From Marinifilum flexuosum (GTDB taxonomy: Bacteria > Bacteroidota > Bacteroidia > Bacteroidales > Marinifilaceae), in NCBI RefSeq assembly GCF_003610555.1, contig NZ_RAPQ01000008.1:860490-924489 (forward strand): a stretch of 64,000 nt of DNA, written 5' to 3'. Positions 50,095 through 58,796 of the stretch are shown here, one piece after another. Position 1 is the first letter of the stretch; every line of letters begins with the position of its first letter. A program made the position numbers and the translations under genes. The notes under the pieces were generated by a model. It did not search any database. It was not told the origin of the DNA and worked only from the letters and a program-made list of their open reading frames with translations.

Positions 50095-51363
50095 ATGGCT
50101 TTTGCTGATAAATACCTGAAGAAACAAAGAATGTACCCTGAGTACATTACAACACCGGTTGATGAGAATTTGAATATGATTGTAACAATTCCTTGTTACG
50201 ATGAACCAGATTTGATTCCAAGTCTGGAAGCATTGTGGAGTTGCGACAGACCCAATGGAGTAGTTGAAGTAATTGTAATTGTAAATTCAGGAGAACAGAC
50301 TGAGCAGGAAGCATTGGATCAGAATGCAAAAACCATTGCCGATGCTACAGCATGGATGGAAACGCATCAAGATGAGAAACTGAAATTCTTTTTAATTCAT
50401 CAGCCAAAGCTAAAAAGAAAGTTTGCAGGAGTAGGCTTTGCAAGGAAAATTGCCATGGATGAGGCAGTAGCTCGATTCAATCAAATTGATAAAGCAAACG
50501 GAATCATTACTGGTTTCGATGCTGATTCAACTTGTGATGCTAACTATTTGGTAGAAATTGAGAAGCTCTTTAAAAAATATCCTAAAGCCAACGGTGCAAA
50601 TATATTCTACGAGCACCCATTGGAAGGAGAGGAGTTCGATCAGCAAATTTACGATGCCATTGCTCAGTACGAATTGTACTTGAGATATTACATGCTTGCC
50701 ATGCGTTATGCGGGACATCCACATGCATACCATACGGTTGGTTCTAGTTTTGCAGTATCTGCTAGTGCATACATCAAGCAAGGAGGAATGAATCGCCGAC
50801 AGGCTGGTGAGGATTTTTATTTCTTGCAGAAAATTATCCCACTAGGGAAGTTTTACGAGATTAAAACCACACGTGTTATCCCATCGCCAAGGGTATCAGA
50901 TCGTGTACCATTTGGAACAGGAAAAGCTGTTTCAACTTTTGTTGATGAGGAAATAATCGATTACCAAACCTATAATTACTCAGCCTTTAAAGAACTAAAA
51001 GTATTCTTCGATAAGGTGGATGATTTCTTTGGGGTGGATTACGAAACCTATTTGAACGATTTGTTGGTGCAATTGCCAGGTTCTGTTCGTAGTTATTTGA
51101 AAGAAGACAATTTCTTCGAAGCATTGGATGAAATCAATAAAAACTGTGCATCGATTGATACCTTCAGAAAGAAATTCTTTGGTGCCTTTAATGCCTTTAA
51201 GGTGTTGAAGTACCTGAATAATGTACACGAGCAATTTATTGATGAGGAAAGCATTGTGGTTTGTGCCAAGCAGTTGTTAACCGATTTGGGAATAAATACC
51301 AAAGGCATCTATTCAGCCAAAGAGTTGTTGGATATTTACAGAACCTACGAGAAAGAGAATTAA
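50095..51363 (+). CDS. Glycosyltransferase family 2 (GT-A fold)
   Basis: 422 residues, without membrane helices. The GT-A domain (about 25-280) has MIVTIPCYDEPDLIPSLEALW, the nucleotide-sugar strand VEVIVIVNSGEQT, GVGFARKIAMDEAVARF, the metal DxD motif GFDADSTCDANYL near 140-152 and GGMNRRQAGEDFYFLQKI with the ED motif. The C-terminal about 140 residues (KVFFDKVDDFFGVDYETYLND) are helical and not recognised. It probably transfers a sugar from a nucleotide-sugar to a cytoplasmic acceptor. No other glycan genes are adjacent, so the product is unknown. A terminator follows. Confidence 0.85.
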   Translation: MAFADKYLKKQRMYPEYITTPVDENLNMIVTIPCYDEPDLIPSLEALWSCDRPNGVVEVIVIVNSGEQTEQEALDQNAKTIADATAWMETHQDEKLKFFLIHQPKLKRKFAGVGFARKIAMDEAVARFNQIDKANGIITGFDADSTCDANYLVEIEKLFKKYPKANGANIFYEHPLEGEEFDQQIYDAIAQYELYLRYYMLAMRYAGHPHAYHTVGSSFAVSASAYIKQGGMNRRQAGEDFYFLQKIIPLGKFYEIKTTRVIPSPRVSDRVPFGTGKAVSTFVDEEIIDYQTYNYSAFKELKVFFDKVDDFFGVDYETYLNDLLVQLPGSVRSYLKEDNFFEALDEINKNCASIDTFRKKFFGAFNAFKVLKYLNNVHEQFIDEESIVVCAKQLLTDLGINTKGIYSAKELLDIYRTYEKEN

Positions 51364-51387
51364 TATAAGAACTATGAAATAATATAG

Positions 51388-51416
51388 AGAAGAGAGTTTA
51401 AAAGCTCTCTTTTTTT
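51388..51416 (+). terminator. Rho-independent terminator after the GT2 gene
   Basis: The stem AGAGAG / CTCTCT closed by TTTAAAAG is followed by a T run. Confidence 0.7.
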
Positions 51417-51444
51417 GATTCTACAAGTCTAATTAGATAAAATA

Positions 51445-51604
51445 ACGGTACGCTGTATCTTTTGTATTTCATATTCAAATTTTCTACAAATATATAGGTG
51501 CTCCGTCCCATAGTAATTTAGTTTGTAATATTGAGAAAAGCAGCAGCGCTGCCTAAGATTTATAGTCAGTTAATTTAGACGTTTTTATAGGTGTAGAGCA
51601 CCGA
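51445..51604. mobile_element. Palindromic MITE/REP-like element, copy B (160 bp)
   Basis: Second member of the family at 31639-31803. The ends are ACGGTACGCTGTATCT (51445-51460) and AGGTGTAGAGCACCGA (51589-51604), partly decayed relative to copy A. Internal elements are AGGTGCTCCGT (51496-) and GCAGC-AGC-GCTGC (51540-51552), at matching positions. Flanks are also similar: CAAGTCT before and TTTAAATCATGAATG after, compared with CAAGTCT and TTTAATGATGAATG at copy A. Like copy A it follows directly on a terminator. Confidence 0.7.
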
Positions 51605-51700
51605 AACTCTCATTTCTCTTTAAATCATGAATGCTCATGAGCTTTAGTTAGTAGAAAAATAGCTTGTTGAAATAAAGAGTTAAGGTTAAAATCAAAAACT

Positions 51701-51785
51701 TAGTATACTAAATGTCGAAAACTTACTATAGTATCTTTTGGAAACATACTATAGGTAAAATTGGAAAATACCTATAGTAAGTTTT
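51701..51785. repeat. 23-bp tandem repeats of palindromic cores
   Basis: Four palindromic cores, TAGTATACTA, TACTATAGTA, ACTATAGG and CCTATAGT, have centres at 51705.5, 51728.5, 51751.5 and 51774.5, that is exactly 23 bp apart. Units also share AAAAC or GGAAA before the core. The third and fourth cores are inverted copies of each other, so the array can fold into hairpins. It lies between the GT2 gene's terminator and the converging ftsB-like gene. Confidence 0.85.
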
Positions 51786-51861
51786 TGAACAGAAACTTTG
51801 GTATAGATTTTCGAAGGTAGAATTGAATTGTTTAGAATAGGGAATTTGGTATTGAGAAGCA

Positions 51862-52170
51862 TTAATCTTCTTCAATAAAAATAAAGATATCCTCATTCTT
51901 CTTCTTCATGAGGTATTGCTCACGGGCAAACTTTTCGAGGTTTTCTTTATCGGTTTTTAGCTCGTGAATTCTTTTTTTGTCCTTCTCTATTTTTTCAAGA
52001 AAGTAAGCTTTCTCTTTTTCGAGAGCTTCAATATTAGACTCATATTCTTTTCTTTCCCAAATGGAATGCTGATCGCCAAAGAATAACCAAACATAGAAAA
52101 TCAGGAAAGCAATTACATATTTACTTCTGATTATCTGAGGAATGTATTTTTTAGCGAGTTTAAGAATCAT
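51862..52170 (-). CDS. FtsB/DivIC-like septum formation initiator
   Basis: 102 residues. An N-terminal basic segment and a single membrane helix (about 17-31: KYVIAFLIFYVWLFF), followed by a leucine/charged coiled coil (about 40-90: EYESNIEALEKEKAYFLEKIEKDKKRIHELKTDKENLEKFAREQYLMKK) and a short acidic tail. This is the architecture of FtsB/DivIC, a bitopic divisome protein that joins FtsL and FtsQ at the septum. The FAREQYLMKKKNEDIF motif near the C-terminus is characteristic. It stands alone, not in the dcw cluster. Confidence 0.82.
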   Translation of the reverse strand: MILKLAKKYIPQIIRSKYVIAFLIFYVWLFFGDQHSIWERKEYESNIEALEKEKAYFLEKIEKDKKRIHELKTDKENLEKFAREQYLMKKKNEDIFIFIEED

Positions 52171-52568
52171 AGGTTTGTCTTTCCGGCTAAATTACAAATA
52201 AAGAATAAAAGTAGAAAGGTGAAAAAGTAGAAAATTTGTGTATTAGTAGAGACGTAGCATTGCTATGTCTTTACAGGCAATAACAATAGTGAGATGCAAT
52301 TCCAATAAAAAAACGACCGAAGAAACTCCGATCGTTTTTATCCAAAATAAATCATGTCATTGGAAGCCGGAGCAAGTCCGGCTTAACTATCCAATATTTT
52401 ATGAAACAGTTTAAATTTGTTTTTAGAATTTTTTATCGATGATAAATGAAAGATAACAAGGCAAATTTTATGCAAATAGTGGTTCTATTTAAATAGAATT
52501 TAACGAAGTTAGGTTTCATCTTTTCATATAAAAAAGCTGAAGGATAAATTTAAAACTGTTTCTCAGTC
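52171..52568. other. Intergenic segment with REP-like palindrome and hairpins
   Basis: 398 bp upstream of ftsB-like and downstream of pruA. It holds, in order, a REP-like palindrome (52246-52274, listed separately), a terminator-like stem AAAACGACCG / CGATCGTTTT (about 52309-52339, one mismatch), and a strong hairpin AAGCCGGA-gcaag-TCCGGCTT (52364-52384) inside an outer ATTGGA/TCCAAT pair. No gene or standard regulatory RNA was recognised. The rest is A+T-rich. Confidence 0.45.
52246..52274. repeat. REP-like palindrome, GTAGAGAC type, copy 1
   Basis: GTAGAGACGTAGCA-T-TGCTATGTCTTTAC is a 29-bp hairpin in which all 14 pairs form (two G-T). The same outline (GTAGAGAC...TTTAC) recurs at 60458-60485. 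Confidence 0.65.
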
Positions 52569-54200
52569 CTAGTCTTCTTTAAAGTTAGGATACATATAAT
52601 CTACAGGAGGAACAAATGATTCCTTGATAGTTCTTGGAGAAACCCAACGCAATAGGTTAATCATAGAACCAGCCTTATCATTAGTACCTGATCCTCTACC
52701 TCCACCGAATGGCTGCTGACCAACAACAGCACCAGTTGGCTTATCGTTGATATAGAAGTTACCAGCAGTGTGAGTTAAACGCTTCACTAGCTTTTCGATT
52801 GCGTAACGACAACCAGCGAAAATAGCACCAGTTAATGCATAAATAGAAGTCTGATCAAGAATATCTAAAGTTTCGTCTACCTTATCATCTTCGTAAACAA
52901 AGATTGTAATAATAGGACCGAATAATTCTTCTTCCATTGTAATGTAATCAGCTTTCTTAGCCTGAATTACAGTTGGCTTGATAAAGTAACCTACCGACTT
53001 ATCATACTCGCCACCAGCAACGATTTCAGCATCAGGAGAAGCCTTAGCATCGTCAATAGCAGATGCTAACTTGTCGAATGTAGTTTCATCGATAACCGCA
53101 TTGTGGAAGTTTGTGAAATCTTCAGTTCCACCAGTCTTGATCTTAGCAAGATCTTCCTGAACAAATTTCAATACTTCATCCCATTTGCTTGCTGGAATAT
53201 AAGCACGAGAAGCAGCAGAACATTTCTGTCCTTGATATTCGAAAGCACCACGAGTAATACCTGTTGCAACTTCTTTTGCATCAGCAGTTGGGTGCATGAA
53301 AATATAATCTTTACCTCCAGTTTCACCTACGATACGTGGGTACGACTTGTATTTGTGGATGTTGTTACCAATCGTTTTCCAAATGTCCTGGAATACACCA
53401 GTTGATCCAGTAAAGTGGATACCAGCAAAATCAGGAGAGTTGAAAATTACGTCAGCAGCAGCAGGACCAGAAACGTATACCAAGTTGATAACGCCATCAG
53501 GTACACCAGCTTTTTTGAATATTTCCATTAAAACCTGAGCTGAATAAACAGCAGTTTTAGATGGCTTCCAAACTACAGTGTTACCCATCATTGCAGGAGC
53601 AGTTGGAAGGTTACCAGCAATAGCAGTAAAGTTGAATGGAGTTAATGCGAAAATAAATCCTTCTAATGGACGTTGCTCAACGCGGTTCCAAACACCTTTC
53701 GATGACATTGGCTGTTGCTTGTAAATTTCAGTCATATACTGAACGTTGAAACGCAAGAAATCAGCAATCTCACAAGCAGAGTCGATCTCAGCCTGGAAAG
53801 CATTCTTTGATTGTCCCAACATAGTAGCAGCGTTTAATTTCATACGGTAAGGACCAGAAATTAATTCAGCAGCTTTTAAGAAGATAGATGCGCGATGCTC
53901 CCAAGCTAGGTTTTCCCATGCTGGTTTAGCAGCTAATGCAGCATCAATAGCCATTTGTACATGTTCCTTTCCACCTTGGTGGTAGTGTCCCAACACATGT
54001 TTGTGATCGTGTGGAGGAGTCATTGCAAACAAGTTGTCTGTTCTTACTTCCTCGTTACCGATATACATAGGTACATCAATCACTTCAGAACGCATTTGTT
54101 TAAGTGTAGCTTGCAATTCAGCTCTCTCAGGAGTTCCAGGTGCATATGAGAAAATAGGCTCGTTAGTAGCAGTTGGAACGTTGTATATACCTTTTGGCAT
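52569..54200 (-). CDS. pruA: L-glutamate gamma-semialdehyde dehydrogenase (P5C dehydrogenase)
   Basis: Oxidises 1-pyrroline-5-carboxylate/glutamate semialdehyde to glutamate with NAD+, the second step of proline catabolism. 543 residues, the single-function form. Features: GFIFALTPFNFTAIAGNLPTAPAMMGNTVVWKPSKTAV (NAD-binding), FTGSTGVFQDI, GETGGKDYIF, catalytic Cys in EYQGQKCSAASRAYIP, and the closing NFYINDKPTGAVVGQQPFGGGRGSGTNDKAG, all typical of P5CDH/RocA. Proline dehydrogenase is on the same strand but about 3.5 kb away, with genes of the other strand between. Confidence 0.95.
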   Translation of the reverse strand: MPKGIYNVPTATNEPIFSYAPGTPERAELQATLKQMRSEVIDVPMYIGNEEVRTDNLFAMTPPHDHKHVLGHYHQGGKEHVQMAIDAALAAKPAWENLAWEHRASIFLKAAELISGPYRMKLNAATMLGQSKNAFQAEIDSACEIADFLRFNVQYMTEIYKQQPMSSKGVWNRVEQRPLEGFIFALTPFNFTAIAGNLPTAPAMMGNTVVWKPSKTAVYSAQVLMEIFKKAGVPDGVINLVYVSGPAAADVIFNSPDFAGIHFTGSTGVFQDIWKTIGNNIHKYKSYPRIVGETGGKDYIFMHPTADAKEVATGITRGAFEYQGQKCSAASRAYIPASKWDEVLKFVQEDLAKIKTGGTEDFTNFHNAVIDETTFDKLASAIDDAKASPDAEIVAGGEYDKSVGYFIKPTVIQAKKADYITMEEELFGPIITIFVYEDDKVDETLDILDQTSIYALTGAIFAGCRYAIEKLVKRLTHTAGNFYINDKPTGAVVGQQPFGGGRGSGTNDKAGSMINLLRWVSPRTIKESFVPPVDYMYPNFKED

Positions 54201-54451
54201 GATAATAATTGTTTAAGGGTTAATTTTCTTCATTTTTAAGTCTCTCAACAAATCTAAAAAAAAATCAATTCCTGATTTATGAGTATTATCATGCTTTAAA
54301 AATTACATGAAAACATTCAGCTTAAGATGTTCACAAGAATTAGGGTTTTGATGTTAATTTCCAACTTATGATATCAAAAGCCTAACGATTTAATAGTCTA
54401 ACCTTCTAATCGTCGAACAGTCTATAAGTTTTCCAGATGGCTTAAAATAAT

Positions 54452-55891
54452 TTAGCTTTTAGATATTCTTCTGATCTTTATATTAAGGTAGGCCATGGCA
54501 ATGGTCACAAAGGGACTGATAATATTAAAAAAGCAGAAAGGTGCGAAAGCTGCTGTGGCTACTCCCAGTGCTCCTGCCTGAGCAGCACCACAAGTGTTCC
54601 AAGGCACCAATACCGAAGTAACCGTTCCAGAGTCTTCCAAAGTTCTACTCAAAACTTCAGGTTTTAAATCCTGATCTTGATATGATTTTGCAAACATTCT
54701 TCCTGTTACCACTATAGATATATACTGATCGGATGCAGTTAGATTTAAGAATCCACAACTAATAGCAGTAGTGGTTACCAGCGAACCTGTTGAGTGAACC
54801 GCCTTCAGCATGGTTTCCGTTATCTTCTTTAATATGCCTGCTGTTTCCAGGATACCACTAAATACCATAGCCGTTAATATCAGCCAAATTGTATTTAGCA
54901 TTCCTTTCATACCACCAGTTGATAACAGATCTTGTATGTTTTCGTTATCAACCGGAACACTGATATCCGTAAAGATGGATTTCATAACCACATCGTAGCT
55001 TGCTTGCACAAATGAGGTGCTATCCGATAATTGATTGATGATTTGTGGTTGAAAGATAATGGCAAATATCCCACCTATTAATGTACCGGCAAATATGGCT
55101 GGCAATGCAGGAACCTTTTTGCTGATGATTACAAATAATAATATAGGTACCAAAAACAACCATGGTGTAATGGTGAAGTTTGCTTTAATGGCTGATTGCA
55201 CTTGTTGAATACTTTCCGGATCGATTTCGCCATGTTTGGTGAATCCTATAATAAGGAATATTACCAGTGTTATTAATATTGATGGTACGGTTGTGTACAT
55301 CATGTAGCGAATATGAACAAACAAATCGACATTGGCCATGGCAGGAGCCAGGTTGGTGGTATCGGATAAGGGAGAAACTTTATCCCCAAAGTATGCGCCC
55401 GAAATAATTGCCCCTGCAACCAAAGCAGGATTAATCTCCATGGCATTTCCAATTCCCAGTAGTGCAACTCCAATGGTGGCAATGGTTGACCATGACGATC
55501 CTGATACCACCGAAACGATAGCGCATATTATTACTGATAGCATCAAGAACAGTTTTGGATTCAGGAATTCCAGGCCATAATAGATCATGGCAGGAACGAC
55601 GCCCGATATCATCCATGTGCCTGCTAAGGAGCCAATCAGTAATAAGATTAACATGGAAGGCATTGCCGTACCGATACTTTTTACAAAACCTTTCTGTAAA
55701 TCATCCCAACCTTTACCTTGGCGCAAGGCAATAATTCCTCCAATCGCAGCAGCTATCAATAAGGAAAATTGGTTAGCCCCTTCAATGGCTACATCACCAA
55801 AAACAATGGCGTTGATACTAAGTAATACAATTAATAATAGTATGGGAATTAAAGCTTCTCCAAGCGAAAGAGATTTGTTGGTTTGGGCCAT
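54452..55891 (-). CDS. nhaC: NhaC family Na+/H+ antiporter
   Basis: 479 residues with about 11-12 hydrophobic helices. It starts LGEALIPILLLIVLLSINAIVFGDVAIEGANQFSLL, and has VSGSSWSTIATIGVALLGIGNAMEINPALVAGAIISGAYFGDKVSPLSDTTNLAPAMANVDLFVHIRYMMYTTVPSILITL, the strongest NhaC signature (GAYFGDKxSPLSDTTNLAPA). The second half carries SCGFLNLTASDQYISIVVTGRMF and VLVPWNTCGAAQAGALG. It exchanges internal Na+ for H+, probably supporting the sodium cycle with NQR. It starts at ATG and stands alone. Confidence 0.92.
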   Translation of the reverse strand: MAQTNKSLSLGEALIPILLLIVLLSINAIVFGDVAIEGANQFSLLIAAAIGGIIALRQGKGWDDLQKGFVKSIGTAMPSMLILLLIGSLAGTWMISGVVPAMIYYGLEFLNPKLFLMLSVIICAIVSVVSGSSWSTIATIGVALLGIGNAMEINPALVAGAIISGAYFGDKVSPLSDTTNLAPAMANVDLFVHIRYMMYTTVPSILITLVIFLIIGFTKHGEIDPESIQQVQSAIKANFTITPWLFLVPILLFVIISKKVPALPAIFAGTLIGGIFAIIFQPQIINQLSDSTSFVQASYDVVMKSIFTDISVPVDNENIQDLLSTGGMKGMLNTIWLILTAMVFSGILETAGILKKITETMLKAVHSTGSLVTTTAISCGFLNLTASDQYISIVVTGRMFAKSYQDQDLKPEVLSRTLEDSGTVTSVLVPWNTCGAAQAGALGVATAAFAPFCFFNIISPFVTIAMAYLNIKIRRISKS

Positions 55892-56125
55892 GAGTTGGGT
55901 TTTGGGTTAGTAAGAGCTCATGAACTTACAAAAAATCATGCTGAAATGGAATATAAAACAATAACACTTGTTAAATTTATAATCTGAAACGAAATCGAAA
56001 TTGTTTTGCTATCTACCGAAATAAGCATGGCAAACATCGAAAGAATTTTAGATTGAAGTATTGATTCCTTTATTTTGATAGTAGATCATGATCAATAGGA
56101 CAAATGTTTCACTAAAACAATAATC

Positions 56126-56914
56126 ATGAAAACAGAACAGATTAAAAGAATAAAACTTTTTGGAATTTTTATCATTCTTCTTGTGGCTACACAATCTTGT
56201 GTGGTGAGTTCATTGCACCCTTTATATACCGATAGCGACCGAGTGCACTTGGATGAATTGGATGGGGTATGGGTCGATGAAGATAAAACCAGATACGAGA
56301 TTACTACAATTGTGGATACAACAGACATGGCAGATATGCTAGAAAAAATGGAATCTGTCTCCAAATTAAAGCACAAGGTAGGATCGAAATTAAAGGTTAA
56401 ATACAAACCAAATTCAGGTGTTTCTGTGAATAAAGACTCAATAACAGGTCAGTTAGTTGTTAATGGAGCATTGGATCACAAACAAATTATACATTATTTG
56501 TATCCTGATACAAGAAAGCATTATCAGATTAAAATATTCTTCGAAAAAGATACCAGCATTTTTGATGGGGTACTATCTAAATTAAATGGTAATTATTTTT
56601 TGGATGTTATACCCAACGATGTCTTCTTGGAAGAAAAACTAGCGGAAAGTCCAGCAATAGGTATGCTTCTTCCTACTCATATGTTTTTTAGAATAGAGGT
56701 TAAAGAAGATCAGTTAGTTTTAAATTCAATTGAACCAGATGACTTTAAGAAGCTATTAAAAAGCAATCGTGTTCGCGTTGAGTACATCGAACGCGATGAT
56801 GATGTTATTATAACTGCACCTACAGAAGATATTCAAAAGTTCCTGATAAAATTTGCTGATTCGAAGATGTTTAACGATCCGGATGAGGCTTTGATTTTGA
56901 AAAGAATAAAATGA
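56126..56914 (+). CDS. Lipoprotein of unknown function upstream of a LytS/LytTR system
   Basis: 262 residues. Signal MKTEQIKRIKLFGIFIILLVATQSC with lipobox Cys25. The mature protein starts VVSSLHPLYTDSDRVHLDELDGVWVDEDKTRYEITTI, a beta-rich lipocalin-like pattern seen in uncharacterised Bacteroidota lipoproteins, and ends ADSKMFNDPDEALILKRIK. Its last 4 bp overlap the start of the histidine kinase gene (ATGA), so it is translationally coupled. That suggests a sensory or target role in the same system, which is inference. Confidence 0.75.
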   Translation: MKTEQIKRIKLFGIFIILLVATQSCVVSSLHPLYTDSDRVHLDELDGVWVDEDKTRYEITTIVDTTDMADMLEKMESVSKLKHKVGSKLKVKYKPNSGVSVNKDSITGQLVVNGALDHKQIIHYLYPDTRKHYQIKIFFEKDTSIFDGVLSKLNGNYFLDVIPNDVFLEEKLAESPAIGMLLPTHMFFRIEVKEDQLVLNSIEPDDFKKLLKSNRVRVEYIERDDDVIITAPTEDIQKFLIKFADSKMFNDPDEALILKRIK

Positions 56915-57984
56915 TAGATCGAATTAAAAAAAAGCTAAGTAAGTTAATCCAAAACAGGTTAGTCCACCACTTCCTGTTTTGGACACTTTCATTCTATACG
57001 CTGGTTCATTTCTTCGCTTTGCAGGAAGAGGTTTCAAAGATCGATATGGTTTATACAGCACTATTTCATATCAGCTTATTATTTGGGGTATATGTAAATG
57101 TGTTGTTACTGATTCCGTATTTATTAAAGAAGGAGAAATACGTATTGCATGCCATTGCTTTTATTGGTTTGTGGCTTGCGGTTGCTTACTTAAATGAATT
57201 TACATTCGAACATTTAAGCGATTTCATTGCTCCCGATTATTTCTTTATTTCTTCCTATGAGATAAATGAACTTTTAAAATTCAGTATCGTTTACCTTGGA
57301 TTAAGCACATTGTTGAAACTTTCGAAATCGTGGTTTAGAGTAATTGAGGCCGAGAAGAAGTTGGTAGAGTTGAAACAAAAACAATCGGAAACCGAATTGT
57401 TGGCCTTGAAAACCAATATTCATCCCCATTTCTTATTCAATAACCTGAATTCATTGTACGCTTTGGCCAGAAAAAAATCAGATGAAACACCAAAGTACAT
57501 TCTTCAACTATCCGACTTAATGCGTTACATGATTTACGAAAGCAACGATGAGTATGTAGAATTGGAAAAGGAGATTAGCTACATCACCAACTACCTGGAA
57601 TTACAAAAACTGAGGTGCAAAAATAAGACTCGAATTCAGTACATGATTGAAGGGGAACTTGGTGCTCAGAAAATTGCTCCTTTTTTAATGATCCCATTTA
57701 TTGAGAATAGTTTTAAGCATGGAGGTTTAAATCAGTTGGAACGAGATGTGATTGATTTGAAAATTAGAATTGAAGACGAGCAGTTAGAAATGAATTTACG
57801 AAATTCCATTCCAAAACAATCCTCTAAGGAAATTGACCCAATTGGAGGATTTGGGATTGAAAATGTAAAAAGCCGATTGGATTCACTATACCCAAATAAA
57901 CATGAGTTAAATTTATCGAAACAAGAAGATGAATTTACTGTAGCCCTTAAAATCGACCTAAACCATGAACCAAACCACCAATAA
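56911..57984 (+). CDS. LytS/YehU-family sensor histidine kinase
   Basis: 357 residues. About four membrane helices (20-38, 46-70, 78-94, 120-137) and a cytoplasmic part with the His_kinase motif NIHPHFLFNNLNSLYALAR (169-187; acceptor His171 or His173). Then LSDLMRYMIYESNDEYVELEKEISYITNYLELQKLRC and an ATPase part with PFLMIPFIENSFKHGG and GGFGIENVKSRLDSLYP. The 5' end overlaps the lipoprotein gene by 4 bp and the 3' end overlaps the response-regulator gene by 20 bp: a three-gene operon. The signal is unknown. Confidence 0.93.
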   Translation: MIDRIKKKLSKLIQNRLVHHFLFWTLSFYTLVHFFALQEEVSKIDMVYTALFHISLLFGVYVNVLLLIPYLLKKEKYVLHAIAFIGLWLAVAYLNEFTFEHLSDFIAPDYFFISSYEINELLKFSIVYLGLSTLLKLSKSWFRVIEAEKKLVELKQKQSETELLALKTNIHPHFLFNNLNSLYALARKKSDETPKYILQLSDLMRYMIYESNDEYVELEKEISYITNYLELQKLRCKNKTRIQYMIEGELGAQKIAPFLMIPFIENSFKHGGLNQLERDVIDLKIRIEDEQLEMNLRNSIPKQSSKEIDPIGGFGIENVKSRLDSLYPNKHELNLSKQEDEFTVALKIDLNHEPNHQ

Positions 57985-58675
57985 AATATACACTTGCATT
58001 ATTGTTGAGGATGAGCCTTTATCGCAAGAGATATTGGAATCTTACCTTCAGGATTGTCCTCAATTAAAGCTAAAAGCCATTTGCAATGACGCTTTGGAGG
58101 CAAATCAAATCTTACTAAAGGAAGCAATAGATTTGTTGTTTTTGGATATTAACATGCCCAAAATGAACGGAATTGAGTGGTTGAAAAGTTTGGATCAATC
58201 ACCCAAGGTAATATTTACCACAGCTTACCCCGAGTATGCAGTTGAAGGTTTTGATTTGAATGCTTTGGATTACCTTTTAAAGCCATTCTCTTTTGAGAGA
58301 TTTTTACGATCGGTAAATAAATTCCTGTCCTTACAGGAGAAGGTAGGAGAGAAGCAAGAAAATCAGGAAGAAACCATTTTGGTAAAATCGAATAAGAAAA
58401 CCTACTTGTTAAAACCTTCGGAACTGAACTACATTGAATCGGATGGGGATTATTTAAAACTGCACAGGAAGGATGATTGCCTGGTAATTCACGATACCTT
58501 AAAACACTTTCAGACCAAGTTGCCATCAAATGACTTTATGCGCATTCATCGCTCGTTTATAATTAATCTTGGAAAAATTGATTATCTGGAAGGAAATCAG
58601 GTTTGCATTGCCAAGCAGATGGTACCAATTGCAAATTCATATATCGATCAATTGATGCAGCTTATAAAGAAATAA
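57965..58675 (+). CDS. LytTR-family response regulator
   Basis: 236 residues: receiver domain about 8-125 with D15/E16 (IVEDEP), phospho-acceptor Asp61 (FLDINMPKMNG), FTTAYPEYAVEGF and Lys107 (LLKPFS), then the LytTR DNA-binding domain about 138-236 (ILVKSNKKTYLLKPSELNYIESDGDYLKLH, FMRIHRSFIINLGKIDYLEG). Such regulators bind direct repeats upstream of target promoters. It overlaps the kinase gene by 20 bp, is the last gene of the operon, and is followed by a terminator. Confidence 0.93.
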   Translation: MNQTTNKIYTCIIVEDEPLSQEILESYLQDCPQLKLKAICNDALEANQILLKEAIDLLFLDINMPKMNGIEWLKSLDQSPKVIFTTAYPEYAVEGFDLNALDYLLKPFSFERFLRSVNKFLSLQEKVGEKQENQEETILVKSNKKTYLLKPSELNYIESDGDYLKLHRKDDCLVIHDTLKHFQTKLPSNDFMRIHRSFIINLGKIDYLEGNQVCIAKQMVPIANSYIDQLMQLIKK

Positions 58676-58703
58676 GTTTTTAAATTTTATTTCAAGGATT
58701 AAT

Positions 58704-58745
58704 AAAAGCTCGCTAAAAGTTAAAGATCTTAAAGCGAGCTTATTT
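58704..58745 (+). terminator. Rho-independent terminator after the LytTR regulator
   Basis: The stem AAGCTCGCT (58706-58714) / AGCGAGCTT (58733-58741) encloses an 18-nt loop and is followed by an A/T-rich tail. Confidence 0.65.
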
Positions 58746-58796
58746 TATATTTATCGTATTAACGGACTAAGGAAATTGTAATTACCTAAGTAGGAA

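Noticed and set aside
52359-52395. Riboswitch-like element (AAGCCGGA-gcaag-TCCGGCTT inside ATTGGA/TCCAAT)
   Set aside because: A single hairpin only, without a recognisable aptamer core, and about 170 bp from the ends of the flanking genes. Kept only as a note in the intergenic entry.
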